DNA of 64,000 nt. Source: Hydrogenophaga sp. A37 (lineage in GTDB: Bacteria; Pseudomonadota; Gammaproteobacteria; Burkholderiales; Burkholderiaceae_C). The position numbers and the translations under genes were made by a program. The stretch is taken from contig NZ_MUNZ01000079.1 in NCBI RefSeq assembly GCF_002001205.1, forward strand, positions 1-64,000, in the 5' to 3' direction. The notes beneath the pieces are model-generated. The model was not told the DNA's origin, ran no database searches, and was given only the letters and a program-made list of their open reading frames with translations. Below, piece after piece: positions 54,863 through 64,000 of this stretch. The stretch's first letter is position 1; each line of letters begins with the position of its first letter.

Positions 54863-56251
54863 ATGACCTCTTCCTTGATCTTTCACCGCAGCGCACTGGC
54901 TCTGGCTGTCCTGACGCTCGCTGGCTGCTCAATGATCCCGACGCTGGAGCGCCCCGCCGCGCCCGTGGCCGCGCAGTTCCCCGGCCAGTTGGCCTCGGCC
55001 GCAGCGGCCGGCCCGGCGCTGGCCTGGGAGAGCTTCGTGAACGACGCCCGGCTGCGCGAGCTGATCACGCTGTCGCTGCAGAACAACCGCGATCTGCGCG
55101 TGGCCACGCTCAACATTGAACAGGTGCGGGCGCAGTACCAGATCCGTCGCGCCGATCAGCTCCCCACGCTGAACCTGGCCGCGACCGGCAACCGCCAGCC
55201 CACGGCCGACGACGGCATGAGCAGCACCTACACCGCAGGCCTGGCGATGGCCAGCTGGGAGCTGGACTTCTTTGGTCGGGTGGCCAGCCTGAAAGAGGCT
55301 GCGCTCGCCGAGTTCCTGGCCAGCGAAGAAGCGCGCCGGACAGCGCAAACCAGCCTGGTCGCGGCGGTGGCCAGCACCTGGCTCAGCCTGCAGGCCGACG
55401 AAGAGTTGCTGCATCTCACGCAGAGCACCCTGATCACTCGCGAAGACTCGCTGCGCCTGACCAAGCTGCGCTTCGACAACGGCGCCACCTCGGCCCTGGA
55501 TCTGCGCCAGGCCGAATCGTTGTCCGCCGCAGCGCGCAGCGCGCTGGCTCAACAACAGCGGGCGAAGTCACTCGATCTGAACGCCCTGACGCTGCTGGTG
55601 GGCCAGACCCCGCCGCCCAACCTGCTGCCCACGGTGGCCGGAGCGACCACCCAGGCCCAGCTGAGCGAGGTGCCCGAAGGCCTGCCGTCCGAACTGCTCA
55701 CGCGCCGCGCGGACATCCGCCAGGCCGAGCAGGCGCTGATTGCGGCCAACGCCAACATCGGTGCGGCGCGCGCCGCCTTCTTCCCTCGCATCTCGCTCAC
55801 CGCGAGCGTCGGCACCGCGAGCAACCAGCTCTCGGGCCTGTTTGAAAGTGGCTCATGGGGCTTCTCGATGGCGCCCCAGGCGCTGCTGCCGATCTTTGAC
55901 GCGGGCCGCAACCAGGCGAACCTGACGGTGGCCAAGGTGTCGCGCGACGTGGCGGTGGCGCAGTACGAGAAGGCGATCCAGGTCGCGTTCCGTGAGGTTG
56001 CCGACGCGCTGGCCGGGCGCACGACGTTGGGCGAACAGCTCGCGGCCCAGCAGGCTCAGGCCACCGCCGAGGCCGAGCGCTTCCGCCTGGCCGATCTGCG
56101 CTACCGCAACGGGGTGGCGAGCTACCTTGATGTGCTTGACGCGCAACGCTCGCTGTTCACGACCCAGCAGGCGTTGGCGCAGACGAAGCTCGCGCAGCAG
56201 CAGAGCCAGGTGGCCCTGTACAAGGCGCTGGGGGGCGGCTGGACGGAGTAG
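54863..56251 (+). CDS. RND efflux outer-membrane channel lipoprotein (OprM/NodT family)
   Basis: This 462-residue lipoprotein forms the trimeric TolC-like tunnel of the efflux system. The lipobox is LTLAGC (Cys22). Two outer-membrane efflux repeats cover about 60-260 and 275-460, with the family phrases NNRDLRVATLNIEQ, SWELDFFGR and RYRNGVASYLDVLDAQRSLF. The ATG at 54863 has GGAG upstream. It follows the pump gene by 126 bp of non-coding sequence. Confidence 0.95.
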   Translation: MTSSLIFHRSALALAVLTLAGCSMIPTLERPAAPVAAQFPGQLASAAAAGPALAWESFVNDARLRELITLSLQNNRDLRVATLNIEQVRAQYQIRRADQLPTLNLAATGNRQPTADDGMSSTYTAGLAMASWELDFFGRVASLKEAALAEFLASEEARRTAQTSLVAAVASTWLSLQADEELLHLTQSTLITREDSLRLTKLRFDNGATSALDLRQAESLSAAARSALAQQQRAKSLDLNALTLLVGQTPPPNLLPTVAGATTQAQLSEVPEGLPSELLTRRADIRQAEQALIAANANIGAARAAFFPRISLTASVGTASNQLSGLFESGSWGFSMAPQALLPIFDAGRNQANLTVAKVSRDVAVAQYEKAIQVAFREVADALAGRTTLGEQLAAQQAQATAEAERFRLADLRYRNGVASYLDVLDAQRSLFTTQQALAQTKLAQQQSQVALYKALGGGWTE

Positions 56252-56302
56252 CGGGTTCTCACGCGCTCGCTGGTGCCGGGGCGTTTTCCGGAGTGCAATG
56301 TC

Positions 56303-56389
56303 TTGCCCAGGGCACCCAAGGATCCGGCTCCGCCGGTCCCAGGGTGCGCCCCCCTTCAAGGGGGGACGCGCGAAGCGCGGCGGGGGGTA
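56303..56389 (-). repeat. Dispersed repeat family 1, diverged copy
   Basis: Read on the minus strand it has CCGCGCTTCGCGCG, a CCCCCTTGAAGGGGGG-type palindrome, CCGGCGGAGCCGG in place of the core, and GGGTGCCCTGGG. It lies between the convergent channel and LOG genes, as copy A lies between convergent genes. Confidence 0.5.
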
Positions 56390-56390
56390 G

Positions 56391-57260
56391 TCAGTTCTTC
56401 AAATCGTAGAAGCGCAGGATCTGGTCCCAGGCGGCCTGGGGTTCGTCCACAAAGATGAACAGCTTCAGGTCGTCGGGCGAAATCGTGCCTTCTTCCACCA
56501 GCAGATCGAGATCGATCAGGCGCTTCCAGTAGGCCGAGCCGAACAACACGATCGGCACCGGCTTGGCCTTCTTGCACTGCACGAGGGTGATCACCTCGAA
56601 CAGCTCGTCCAGCGTGCCGAAGCCGCCCGGGAAGGCCACAAGGGCTTTCGCGCGCATCATGAAGTGCATCTTGCGCAGCGCGAAGTAGTGGAACTTGAAG
56701 CTCAGCTGCGGGGTGATGAAGCGGTTGCCCGACTGCTCGAAGGGCAATGAGATGTTCAACCCGACGTTGAGCGCGCCTTCGTCGTGCGCGCCCCGGTTGG
56801 CCGCTTCCATGATGCCCGGGCCGCCACCGGTGCAGATGAACATCTGGTCTTCCTTGGCAGCGCTGGCGCTGTAGCGGGCCACCAGGCCGCCAAAGGCGCG
56901 GGCCTCGTCGTAGTAGTGCGCGTTGCGCAGAATCGCCTCGGCCTTGCGGATGGTCTCGGCGTCGCCGCCTGCCTTGGCCTGGTCGAGTGCGGCCTGGGCT
57001 TCTGAGGCCTCGCGGAAGCGGGCGCTGCCGAAGACCACGACGGTGCTCTCGATGCCCAGCGCCTGCTGTGCCAGATCGGGCTTGAGCATTTCCAACTGGA
57101 GGCGGATGCCGCGCGTCTCGCGGCGCAACAGGAACTCGGGATCGGCAAAGGCCATGCGGTAGGCATCGGCCGCGAGGGGGTTGCCGTTGTTGGCGTGCGC
57201 CTGCAGGTCGGCCCAGGCGTCTGCAATGCGCCGTTCGCTCAGGTCTTGGGTGGCTTCCAT
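56391..57260 (-). CDS. LOG family protein (TIGR00730, nucleotide phosphoribohydrolase-like)
   Basis: This 289-residue protein has the Rossmann-like lysine-decarboxylase-fold of the LOG family, with both signature loops: GGGPGIMEAANRGA and PGGFGTLDELFE. Members cleave ribose 5-phosphate from purine nucleotides such as cytokinin monophosphates or AMP. A helical N-terminal extension of about 70 residues precedes the fold. Earlier labels as lysine decarboxylase are not supported by function in the family. Confidence 0.92.
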   Translation of the reverse strand: MEATQDLSERRIADAWADLQAHANNGNPLAADAYRMAFADPEFLLRRETRGIRLQLEMLKPDLAQQALGIESTVVVFGSARFREASEAQAALDQAKAGGDAETIRKAEAILRNAHYYDEARAFGGLVARYSASAAKEDQMFICTGGGPGIMEAANRGAHDEGALNVGLNISLPFEQSGNRFITPQLSFKFHYFALRKMHFMMRAKALVAFPGGFGTLDELFEVITLVQCKKAKPVPIVLFGSAYWKRLIDLDLLVEEGTISPDDLKLFIFVDEPQAAWDQILRFYDLKN

Positions 57261-57295
57261 GGCGTTCTTTCAGTGGAGAAGAGAGTAGGGATGCA

Positions 57296-58174
57296 TCACA
57301 GGCCCATGGCGAGGGCCAGCGGCACGAAGATCACCGCCAGTGCATTGCCCAGCATGATCATCGCACCCACCTTGTCGGGCTCCTGGTGGTAACGGTCGGC
57401 GAGCATGAATTGCACCACGGCGGGTGGCAAGGCTGCGAACAGCAACAGCTGACCGCGCGCGGCCCCTTCGAGCCCGAGGGCCCAAGCCAGCGGGATGCCG
57501 ATGGCCAGTCCGATCAACGGGCGCGCCAGCGCGCCGAGCAGTCCGAGGGCCAGACCCTCTCGGGTGAGAGCGGTCAGCCGGACGCCCAGCGCGAACAGCA
57601 TCATGGGCAGCAGTGCGTCGCCCAGCAACTTGCAGCTGGCGAGCACCACATCGGGCGGACGCACGTCGGTCAAGGCGCTGAAGAAACCCAGCGCGGTGCC
57701 GATCATCAGCGGGCTGGTGAGCAGGTCGCGTGTGCGCGCGGAGGCGCTGGTGATGCGTGCACCGATCGAGAAATGAAACAGGTTGCTGACCGAAAACAGC
57801 GCCACGGCCGCGCCAAAGTGCGCCGGGCCAAAGGCCAGCAGCGCCAGCGGCAGACCCATGTTGCCGCAGTTGTTGAACATGACCACGGGCACGAGGGTGC
57901 GTGGCTGTGCGCCGAACAGCCGCGCCAGGGGCCAGGCCAGCAGGCCACTGCCGAGGATCAACACCGTGCCGCCGATCAGCAAGGGCACGTGGTCTGCGAG
58001 GCGGAAGTCTTTGGACGCCAACGCCGAATACACCAGCGCCGGCGCCAGCACATCAAGCGCAATGCGGTTGAACGCCGCCATGTCCGGCACCTTGCGCCGC
58101 GCGTAGCCATAGCCGACCGCGACGATCAGAAAGACCGGGATGATGACGTCGGCGATGCGGGACAGCAATTCCAT
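57296..58174 (-). CDS. AEC family transporter
   Basis: This 292-residue inner-membrane protein has about nine or ten hydrophobic segments and belongs to the auxin efflux carrier (AEC) family. MFNNCGNMGLPLALLAFG is the characteristic helix-break motif. Bacterial members transport malate, malonate or similar acids; the substrate here is unknown. It starts with ATG at 58174 and lies 35 bp upstream of the LOG gene on the same strand. Confidence 0.92.
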   Translation of the reverse strand: MELLSRIADVIIPVFLIVAVGYGYARRKVPDMAAFNRIALDVLAPALVYSALASKDFRLADHVPLLIGGTVLILGSGLLAWPLARLFGAQPRTLVPVVMFNNCGNMGLPLALLAFGPAHFGAAVALFSVSNLFHFSIGARITSASARTRDLLTSPLMIGTALGFFSALTDVRPPDVVLASCKLLGDALLPMMLFALGVRLTALTREGLALGLLGALARPLIGLAIGIPLAWALGLEGAARGQLLLFAALPPAVVQFMLADRYHQEPDKVGAMIMLGNALAVIFVPLALAMGL

Positions 58175-58204
58175 ACAGGTCGTCTAGGGTAGCGTGAAAA
58201 TGCA

Positions 58205-58227
58205 AAAAGGCTCCCGAAGGAGCCTTT
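58205..58227 (-). terminator. Terminator after efp
   Basis: AAAGGCTCC and GGAGCCTTT pair around CGAA. On the minus strand the stem is followed by a run of five T residues. It ends the efp transcript before the AEC gene. Confidence 0.8.
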
Positions 58228-58251
58228 CTGGTGTCACTGGGTCTGATCGGT

Positions 58252-58327
58252 TTCGGCGCCGGGCCGCCCCAAGCCGAAACGCACCCCCTTGGGGGGCAGC
58301 GACCCGCGCAGCGGCGGAGCGTGGGGG
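58252..58327 (-). repeat. Dispersed repeat family 2, copy 1
   Basis: This 76-bp GC-rich element is nearly identical, in opposite orientation, to 63397-63471. Shared blocks include CCCCCACGCTCCGCCGCTGC, GGGTCGCTGCCC and GGCCCGGCGCCGAA. It lies just after the efp stop codon. Confidence 0.85.
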
Positions 58328-58336
58328 AGCAGTTCC

Positions 58337-58891
58337 TCAGACGCGCTTGCGGTATTCACCGGTGCGGGTGTCGATTTCGATCTTGTCGTCCTGCGCCACA
58401 AACAGCGGCACGGCCACTTCAAAACCGGTGGCGATCTTGGCGGGCTTGAGCACCTTGCCGGACGTGTCGCCCTTGACGGCGGGTTCGGTCCAGGTGATCA
58501 CGCGCTCGACACTGGTCGGCAGTTCGACCGAGATCGCCTTGCCGTCGTAGAACACCACTTCAACGGTCATGCCGTCTTCGAGGTAGTTCAGGGCGTCGCC
58601 CATGTTTTCGGCTTCGACTTCGTACTGGTTGTATTCGCTGTCCATGCAGACGTACATGGGATCGGCGAAGTAGGAGTAGGTGCACTCCTTCTTGTCCAGA
58701 ATGATCTGGTCCATCTTGTCGTCGGCCCGGCAGACCACTTCGGTGGCCATGTTGTTCAGCAGGGCCTTGAGCTTCAGGCGCACGGTGGCCGCGCCACGGC
58801 CGCCACGGGCGTATTCGGTCTTCAGAACGATCATGGGGTCCTTGCCGTGCATGATCACGTTGCCTGCGCGCAGTTCTTGGGCGATTTTCAT
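58337..58891 (-). CDS. efp: Elongation factor P
   Basis: This 184-residue factor relieves ribosomes stalled at polyproline stretches. It has the KOW-like domain I ([19 protein letters not shown]) and two OB-fold domains, ending in [13 protein letters not shown] and [13 protein letters not shown]. The tip of domain I carries an arginine at position 32 (ARGGR32GAA) in place of the lysine modified by EpmA in E. coli. Arg32 is the residue rhamnosylated by EarP, whose gene lies just upstream on the same strand. Confidence 0.97.
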   Translation of the reverse strand: MKIAQELRAGNVIMHGKDPMIVLKTEYARGGRGAATVRLKLKALLNNMATEVVCRADDKMDQIILDKKECTYSYFADPMYVCMDSEYNQYEVEAENMGDALNYLEDGMTVEVVFYDGKAISVELPTSVERVITWTEPAVKGDTSGKVLKPAKIATGFEVAVPLFVAQDDKIEIDTRTGEYRKRV

Positions 58892-59043
58892 AGGGATTCC
58901 AACAGTTGGGCCGCGGTTTCCGGCAGGGCACTTGCGGCCTGCGGAAGGGTCTTGAGAGCTGCGATCTGCGCGGCGAGGCAGAGGGCTGGCTGGAAACGGG
59001 CATCGGCCAGAGGCCGCACCGGTTTTCTGCAAAGCCTTGAATT

Positions 59044-60138
59044 TTATCGCTTTTCCAGCACGAATTTGATCAGCTGTTCGCTCAATGACGGCTGGGCGAG
59101 CAGGCGAGCGCGGGCGGCCTGCACGCAGCCGGTCCAGCTGTGCACCACTTCCCAGCCGGGCCACACGGTAGCTGGCGCGGTCACGCCGTTCCAGGCATGG
59201 TGCATTTCGCGCAGCGAGGCGGGCGCCTGCAGCCAGTCCAGAAAGGCGTCGAGCTTGGCGTGGTGGGCGTTGTCGTGCTGCGGGTAGATGTGCCAGACGA
59301 AAGGCTTGCCCGCCCACAGTGCTCGCACCAGAGAGTCTTCGCCGCGCACGAAATTGAGGTCACAACTCCAGAGCAGGTGGTCGTAGTCGCGCTGGGTCAG
59401 GCGCGGCAGGCGCTGGAGGACGGCGAGGCCGGTGTCCAACCCCTGAGCCTGTGCGGTGGCCACGGCATCGCCCGCACGGCCGGCGGTGACCAGCCAGTCG
59501 CTCGCAGTGTCGCCCGCCTGTCGCAGCACGGAGGGCAGGGCGGAGGGCTCGTAGCAGAAGAGGCTGGCGCGCGGCTGGTCGGTGTGAGGCAAGCCGCGCG
59601 ACCCGAGCCAGGCATGGGCGTCGAAAGCGGCTTGACGCTCTGGCAGGTCGTTCTCTCGAAGCAGCCCACCGGTGGCCGGTGTGAAGCCCGGGTAGAAAAA
59701 CCACTTGCCCACGCCGCGCATCGGCCCGGTGGACACCAGCGAGGGCAGGCGGTGACAGCGCTCGACATAGGACTCGGCGCTCATGTATTCCAGGTTGACC
59801 CAGACCGGCGCCTGGCCACCTGCGGCGATGGCGGTGTCCCGGTGTTCCAGTGCTTCGGGCGGCGGATGGCAGCCGAAGGTCTCGATCCAGACATCGGCAG
59901 GCGGCAGGCCCGCCAGCAGACCACTCGCCAACGGTTCGGTCCAGTGCAATACCTGCACGCCGTCCACATGGCCTTCGAGTGCACCGGGCACCATCCAGCC
60001 GAGGTCGTCGGGTTGATCGATCCAAAGCCGCACGGTCTGACCGCTTGCGGCCAGTTCGGCGCAGAAGCGCCAGCAGACACCGATGTCGCCCAGGTTGTCG
60101 ATGACTTTGCAGAAGATGTCCCAGCGCATGGCCTGCAT
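59044..60138 (-). CDS. earP: EF-P arginine rhamnosyltransferase EarP
   Basis: This 364-residue glycosyltransferase (former DUF2331) transfers rhamnose from dTDP-rhamnose to Arg32 of EF-P. The N-terminal phrase [19 protein letters not shown] contains the catalytic aspartate region, and [27 protein letters not shown] is the nucleotide-sugar site of the family. It lies 152 bp upstream of efp in the same direction, a pairing that confirms both calls. ATG at 60138 or the in-frame ATG at 60129 could be the start. Confidence 0.95.
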   Translation of the reverse strand: MQAMRWDIFCKVIDNLGDIGVCWRFCAELAASGQTVRLWIDQPDDLGWMVPGALEGHVDGVQVLHWTEPLASGLLAGLPPADVWIETFGCHPPPEALEHRDTAIAAGGQAPVWVNLEYMSAESYVERCHRLPSLVSTGPMRGVGKWFFYPGFTPATGGLLRENDLPERQAAFDAHAWLGSRGLPHTDQPRASLFCYEPSALPSVLRQAGDTASDWLVTAGRAGDAVATAQAQGLDTGLAVLQRLPRLTQRDYDHLLWSCDLNFVRGEDSLVRALWAGKPFVWHIYPQHDNAHHAKLDAFLDWLQAPASLREMHHAWNGVTAPATVWPGWEVVHSWTGCVQAARARLLAQPSLSEQLIKFVLEKR

Positions 60139-60250
60139 TGTCGACGCAAGCGCCGGCGGACTTGGCGGCCCGACCCGGTCGGCCTATAGTGGCTGGCTGA
60201 GGCCACGGGGCCGTGCGTGCCCACCCAACGCTTGTCTGAGGAGTGATGCC

Positions 60251-61315
60251 ATGTGGACTGCCCGTTTGAACCGTGTCTGCCGTTGGTTTCTCGCGGTTTG
60301 CAGCACGTGGCTGGTGTTTCTGTTGCCTGCGGGTGCCCAGGACCTGTTGGCCGACATGGGCAGCGGGCCGCCGTCGGGCCGCTATGCATTTGCCAGTTCG
60401 ACACCGAAAACCCTGGCAGATCTGCTCAAGGGTCCGGGGCAGGGAGACGCGGTGAACGCGGTGGGCCACCTGTTCCTGCCGCCTGGCGATGCTGCGGCGG
60501 GCAAGGTCGGTGCGGTGATCCTGATTCATGGCTCCGGGGGGATTTACGACGCCATGCTGGACTTCTGGCCCAAGCAGTTCAATGCGGCAGGCTTCGCGGT
60601 ACTGGCGGTGGATTCGTTTGGACCGCGCGGTGTCAAGAGCACGGCGGACGACCAGTCGCAGGTGCCATTTTCGGCAGACACCGCCGACGCCTTTGCCGCC
60701 TTGCGGCTGTTCGCGACCCACCCTCGCATCGACCCCAAGCGCATCGCCATCATGGGCTTCTCGCGCGGAGGCATCACCACCTGGCGCACTGCGGTCGAGC
60801 GCGTCATCGCTTCGCAGAAGCTGCCCGATGGCCTGCGCTTCGCGGCGCATGTGCCGGTGTATTCGGGTGGCTGCTCAGGCCTCTTCCGTTTTGTCGTCAA
60901 ACCCGGGGTGTTTTCTACCGCAGCGCCCATGCTGTGGGTGCATGGTGATGCCGATGACTACACGCCGATCGGGGCTTGTCGGGACTTTTCTCAGCGCATC
61001 GCCCAGGCTGGAACACCGGTGGAATTCGTCGCCATCGCGGGCGCCCAACACAAGTTCGATATGGACGACACGCGGCGCTTTCCCATGCGTGGCGCTTTGC
61101 GCACCCTGGAGAGTTGTCCGGTTGAGCTGGACGTCGACACGATGTTGGCATACGACCGCAACAACGGCCAGCGCCTGACAGGAGAGGCGCTTCAAACCAC
61201 CCTGAAGCAGGCCTGCAGCGCGGTAGGCGCCTCGGTGCAGGGGGATCGCGCGGCGCGCGACAAGGCCGCGCAGACGGTGCTCGCTTTCCTGGGAAGGGCG
61301 CTGGCACCGCGCTGA
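60251..61315 (+). CDS. Exported dienelactone hydrolase-like protein
   Basis: This 354-residue alpha/beta hydrolase has a signal peptide ([19 protein letters not shown]). The serine nucleophile is in MGFSRGG, with the aspartate in HGDADDYTP and the histidine in GAQHKFD. The oxyanion region is [11 protein letters not shown]. It differs from the protein at 7017, which has a cysteine nucleophile. The substrate is unknown. The ATG at 60251 has GAGGAG upstream. It is divergent from earP. Confidence 0.87.
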   Translation: MWTARLNRVCRWFLAVCSTWLVFLLPAGAQDLLADMGSGPPSGRYAFASSTPKTLADLLKGPGQGDAVNAVGHLFLPPGDAAAGKVGAVILIHGSGGIYDAMLDFWPKQFNAAGFAVLAVDSFGPRGVKSTADDQSQVPFSADTADAFAALRLFATHPRIDPKRIAIMGFSRGGITTWRTAVERVIASQKLPDGLRFAAHVPVYSGGCSGLFRFVVKPGVFSTAAPMLWVHGDADDYTPIGACRDFSQRIAQAGTPVEFVAIAGAQHKFDMDDTRRFPMRGALRTLESCPVELDVDTMLAYDRNNGQRLTGEALQTTLKQACSAVGASVQGDRAARDKAAQTVLAFLGRALAPR

Positions 61316-61364
61316 CATCTGTGGCCCTGGATGTGAGGGAACGGGGCGCGACACAATAACGCCC

Positions 61365-63395
61365 ATGTCAGAAACGCACACCGAACAATTGCTCAGCGAA
61401 GTCGCGGCCCTGCCGGGCCTGCCCGGCGTCTACCGCTACTTCGACGCCCAGGGCCAACTGCTCTACGTGGGCAAGGCGCGCAACCTAAAGAAGCGTGTCA
61501 GCAGCTATTTTCAAAAGCGTCACGACGGCACGCGCATCGGCCACATGATCAGCAAGATCGTGCGCATGGAGACCACGGTGGTGCGCTCCGAGGCCGAGGC
61601 GCTGCTGCTGGAAAACAACCTGATCAAAACGTTGAACCCCAAGTTCAACATCCTGTTTCGCGACGACAAGAGCTACCCCTACCTCAAGATCACCGGCACG
61701 CGAGAAACCTTTCGCACCGCCGGACCGCGCCCGGTGCCTTCGCTGGCGTTTCCGCGCATGGCTTACTACCGCGGCGTGGTGGACCGACGCCACAGCTATT
61801 ACGGCCCATACCCCAGCGCCTGGGCGGTGAAGGAAACCATCACCCTGCTGCAAAAGGTGTTCCGCCTGCGCACCTGCGAAGACACGGTGTTCGCCAACCG
61901 CACGCGGCCCTGCCTGCTGTACCAGATCAAACGCTGTACCGGGCCTTGCGTGGACCTGATCGACAGCGAAGCCTATGCACAGGACGTGGCCGACGCCGAG
62001 CGCTTTCTGCGCGGCGAAACCCAGGCGGTGCTCGACACGCTGGAGGCGCGGATGATGGCGCACGCCGAGAAGCTCGAATTCGAGCAGGCTGCCGAGATCC
62101 GCAACCAGATGAGCGCGCTCTCCCGCGTGTTGCACCAGCAGGCGATGGACAACGTGTCCGACAAGGACGTGGACGTGCTCGCGGTCAAGGTGCAGGGCGG
62201 TCGCGCCTGCGTGAACCTGGCCATGATCCGCGGCGGTCGCCACCTGGGCGACCGGCCGTATTTTCCGGCGCACGTGGAGGACGCGACGCAGATCGAGAGC
62301 CTGCTGGCCGAGGACGGCGCGGCGAGCGGCGACCCGGTTGAGCGCGTGGCGGTGCAGGTGCTCGAAGCCTTCATCGCACAACACTACCTGGGCACGGCCA
62401 TGCCGCACACCCTGGTGACCAGCCATCCGGTGGGCAAACCGCTGCTGGACGCGCTGACCGAACAGATTGGCGCCAAGGTCAATGCCGTGCACCAGCCGCG
62501 CGAGCACCGCCGCATCTGGCTGGAGATGGCGCAGAAAAACGCCGACATCGCGCTCGCCCGGCTGCTGTCGGAAGAGGGTTCGCAGCAGGCCCGCACCCGC
62601 GCGCTGGCCGAGGCGCTGGGCCTGCCCGACGACAGCCTCGACGAGCTGCGCATCGAGTGCTTCGACATCTCGCACACGGCGGGCGAATCCACTCAGGCGT
62701 CCTGCGTGGTGTTCGAGGCGCACAAGATGCAGAACGCGCAGTACCGTCGCTACAACATCGATGGCATCACCGGCGGCGACGACTACGCCGCGATGCGCCA
62801 GGTGCTGCTGCGCCGCTACGGCAAGATCGCCGAGGCCTTGCGCGCAGAGACCGAGGAAGCCGCCACGCCCGCAGAGCCGACCGACGCTTCAGAACCGGCC
62901 GCAGAAGGCAGCACCGACGCCACCTCGGGTCTGCCGACCGGCCCGCGCATGCCCGACCTGGTGCTGGTGGACGGCGGCAAGGGCCAGGTCAGCATGGCGC
63001 GCGAGGTGTTCCAGCAACTCGGGTTGGACCTGTCGCTGATCGTCGGCGTGGAAAAGGGCGAGGGCCGCAAGGTGGGCCTGGAAGAGCTGGTGTTCGCCGA
63101 CGGCCGCGAGAAGGTCTACCTGGGCCACGACTCGGCCGCGCTGATGTTGGTGGCGCAGATCCGTGACGAGGCGCACCGCTTTGCCATCACCGGCATGCGC
63201 GCCCAGCGCGCCAAGGTGCGCACGGGCGGCAGCAAGCTCGAAGACATACCAGGTGTCGGTCCCAAGAAGCGGGCGCGTCTGCTGCAACGCTTTGGCGGCG
63301 TGCGCGGCGTGGCATCGGCCAGTGTGGAAGATCTCTGCACGGTGGACGGCATCTCGACCGAACTGGCCGACGCCATCTACCGAGCGCTGCATTGA
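61365..63395 (+). CDS. uvrC: Excinuclease ABC subunit C
   Basis: This 676-residue nuclease makes the two incisions of nucleotide excision repair. The GIY-YIG domain is at residues 15-100 ([20 protein letters not shown]), the UVR domain near 225-260 ([19 protein letters not shown]), the RNase H-like C-terminal nuclease near 400-600, and the helix-hairpin-helix pair at the end ([18 protein letters not shown]). An alanine/glutamate-rich insertion of about 30 residues (about 495-525) sits in the C-terminal nuclease region before [15 protein letters not shown] ends seven bases before the ATG, with no ribosome binding site. pgsA follows. Confidence 0.97.
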   Translation: MSETHTEQLLSEVAALPGLPGVYRYFDAQGQLLYVGKARNLKKRVSSYFQKRHDGTRIGHMISKIVRMETTVVRSEAEALLLENNLIKTLNPKFNILFRDDKSYPYLKITGTRETFRTAGPRPVPSLAFPRMAYYRGVVDRRHSYYGPYPSAWAVKETITLLQKVFRLRTCEDTVFANRTRPCLLYQIKRCTGPCVDLIDSEAYAQDVADAERFLRGETQAVLDTLEARMMAHAEKLEFEQAAEIRNQMSALSRVLHQQAMDNVSDKDVDVLAVKVQGGRACVNLAMIRGGRHLGDRPYFPAHVEDATQIESLLAEDGAASGDPVERVAVQVLEAFIAQHYLGTAMPHTLVTSHPVGKPLLDALTEQIGAKVNAVHQPREHRRIWLEMAQKNADIALARLLSEEGSQQARTRALAEALGLPDDSLDELRIECFDISHTAGESTQASCVVFEAHKMQNAQYRRYNIDGITGGDDYAAMRQVLLRRYGKIAEALRAETEEAATPAEPTDASEPAAEGSTDATSGLPTGPRMPDLVLVDGGKGQVSMAREVFQQLGLDLSLIVGVEKGEGRKVGLEELVFADGREKVYLGHDSAALMLVAQIRDEAHRFAITGMRAQRAKVRTGGSKLEDIPGVGPKKRARLLQRFGGVRGVASASVEDLCTVDGISTELADAIYRALH

Positions 63396-63396
63396 A

Positions 63397-63471
63397 CCCC
63401 CACGCTCCGCCGCTGCGTGGGTCGCTGCCCTCCGAGGGGGCTGATCCGGCTTGGGGTGGCCCGGCGCCGAA
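63397..63471 (+). repeat. Dispersed repeat family 2, copy 2
   Basis: This is the inverted near-copy of 58252-58327, placed directly after the uvrC stop codon. As with copy 1, the element begins one to ten bases after the end of a gene. Confidence 0.85.
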
Positions 63472-63519
63472 TCGCCTTGTTGGTCTCGGAATGGTGCGCT
63501 GCTCCCCCATAATCCCCCC

Positions 63520-64000
63520 ATGTTTTTCAACCTTCCCACCCTGCTGACCTGGGCGCGCATCGTCGCCATCCCGCTGATCATTGGGGTGTTCTATCTGGAA
63601 GGCATGAGCGCCAAAGAGCAGAACCTGATCGCCACCGTGCTGTTCGTGGTGTTTGCCGCCACCGACTGGGCCGACGGCTACCTCGCCCGCAAACTCAACC
63701 AGACCTCGGCCTTTGGTGCCTTTCTTGATCCGGTGGCGGACAAGTTTCTCGTCTGTGCCAGCCTGCTGGTGCTGGTGCACCTGGAGCGGGCCGACGTGTT
63801 CGTGGCGCTGATCATCATCGGGCGCGAGATCGCGATCTCGTCGCTGCGCGAGTGGATGGCCATCATCGGTGCGACCAAGAGCGTGGCCGTCCACATGGTC
63901 GGCAAACTCAAGACGGCCGTGCAAATGACAGCGATTCCCTTTCTGTTGTTCAACGGCAAGCTGCTCGGTGTGATCGACACCCACCTCTGGGGCACCTGGC
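63520..64000 (+). CDS. pgsA: CDP-diacylglycerol-glycerol-3-phosphate 3-phosphatidyltransferase (partial)
   Basis: The first 160 codons are present; the gene runs off the right edge. The product makes phosphatidylglycerol phosphate in the inner membrane. The CDP-alcohol phosphotransferase motif is complete: DWADGYLARKL, then GAFLDPVADK (Asp49, Asp52, Asp70, Asp74). The N-terminus (FFNLPTLLTWARIVAIPL) matches PgsA. A -10-like CATAAT ends six bases before the ATG. Adjacent uvrC-pgsA is a common order in proteobacteria. Confidence 0.95.
   Translation, partial: MFFNLPTLLTWARIVAIPLIIGVFYLEGMSAKEQNLIATVLFVVFAATDWADGYLARKLNQTSAFGAFLDPVADKFLVCASLLVLVHLERADVFVALIIIGREIAISSLREWMAIIGATKSVAVHMVGKLKTAVQMTAIPFLLFNGKLLGVIDTHLWGTW

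Noticed and set aside
54738-54866. Small frame between pump and channel genes (MSTPSLRRFASFPRG...)
   Set aside because: There is no ribosome binding site, and the sequence resembles the GC-rich repeat elements. The channel gene start lies inside its end.

Overview
The window reads as a chromosomal segment of a high-GC betaproteobacterium of the order Burkholderiales, most likely a member of the Comamonadaceae (Hydrogenophaga-like). This is inferred from gene content and order: xseB-ispA-dxs, parE-lytic transglycosylase-parC, uvrC-pgsA, dapA-bamC, and an Arg32-type EF-P next to EarP. Short GC-rich intergenic repeats are also present. No rRNA, tRNA, CRISPR array, prophage or complete insertion sequence was found. 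Almost all of the window is coding.

Layout. 1-8900: the start of an exported protein, polA with a palindromic repeat read through inside its linker, a large modular lipoprotein (DUF5648, alginate-lyase-like, concanavalin-like, FN3) whose discoidin C-terminus has decayed, a Tat-exported dienelactone hydrolase and a ZIP metal transporter. 8960-14133: two tandem paralogous PAS/PAS/GAF sensor kinases with no response regulator nearby. 14200-17425: sulfurtransferase, EamA exporter and a Rieske oxygenase whose last codons come from a repeat. 17700-20775: isoprenoid precursor operon. 21046-25158: TRAP transporter and dut. 25239-30886: FKBP isomerase, L16 oxygenase-like protein, two small unknowns, bamC, dapA and a methyltransferase. 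30886-32252: MFS transporter, a 42-residue membrane protein and the methyltransferase, with overlapping start and stop codons. 32418-38982: topoisomerase IV genes flanking a lytic transglycosylase, then a small membrane protein and a D-amino-acid enzyme.

39000-49330: small lipoproteins, SRPBCC proteins, a phasin with PhaR-like operators, a DUF5648-CAP lipoprotein, RidA, two Na+/H+ antiporters, RmuC and an MFS transporter. 49345-56251: a divergently regulated tripartite RND efflux system (TetR repressor, adaptor, pump, outer-membrane channel) with a clear 28-bp operator. 56391-64000: LOG-family protein, AEC transporter, efp with its rhamnosyltransferase earP, an exported hydrolase, uvrC and the beginning of pgsA.

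The most unusual signals are the following. Two overlapping-codon operons carry tiny membrane proteins. Two families of dispersed palindromic repeats appear in several copies; one copy has been captured as the C-terminus of the Rieske gene. Several genes, many of them housekeeping, have a -10-like hexamer placed exactly where the transcript would begin at the start codon. The duplicated orphan kinases and the DUF5648 fusion proteins also stand out. No single locus could be identified with confidence as a wholly new system.
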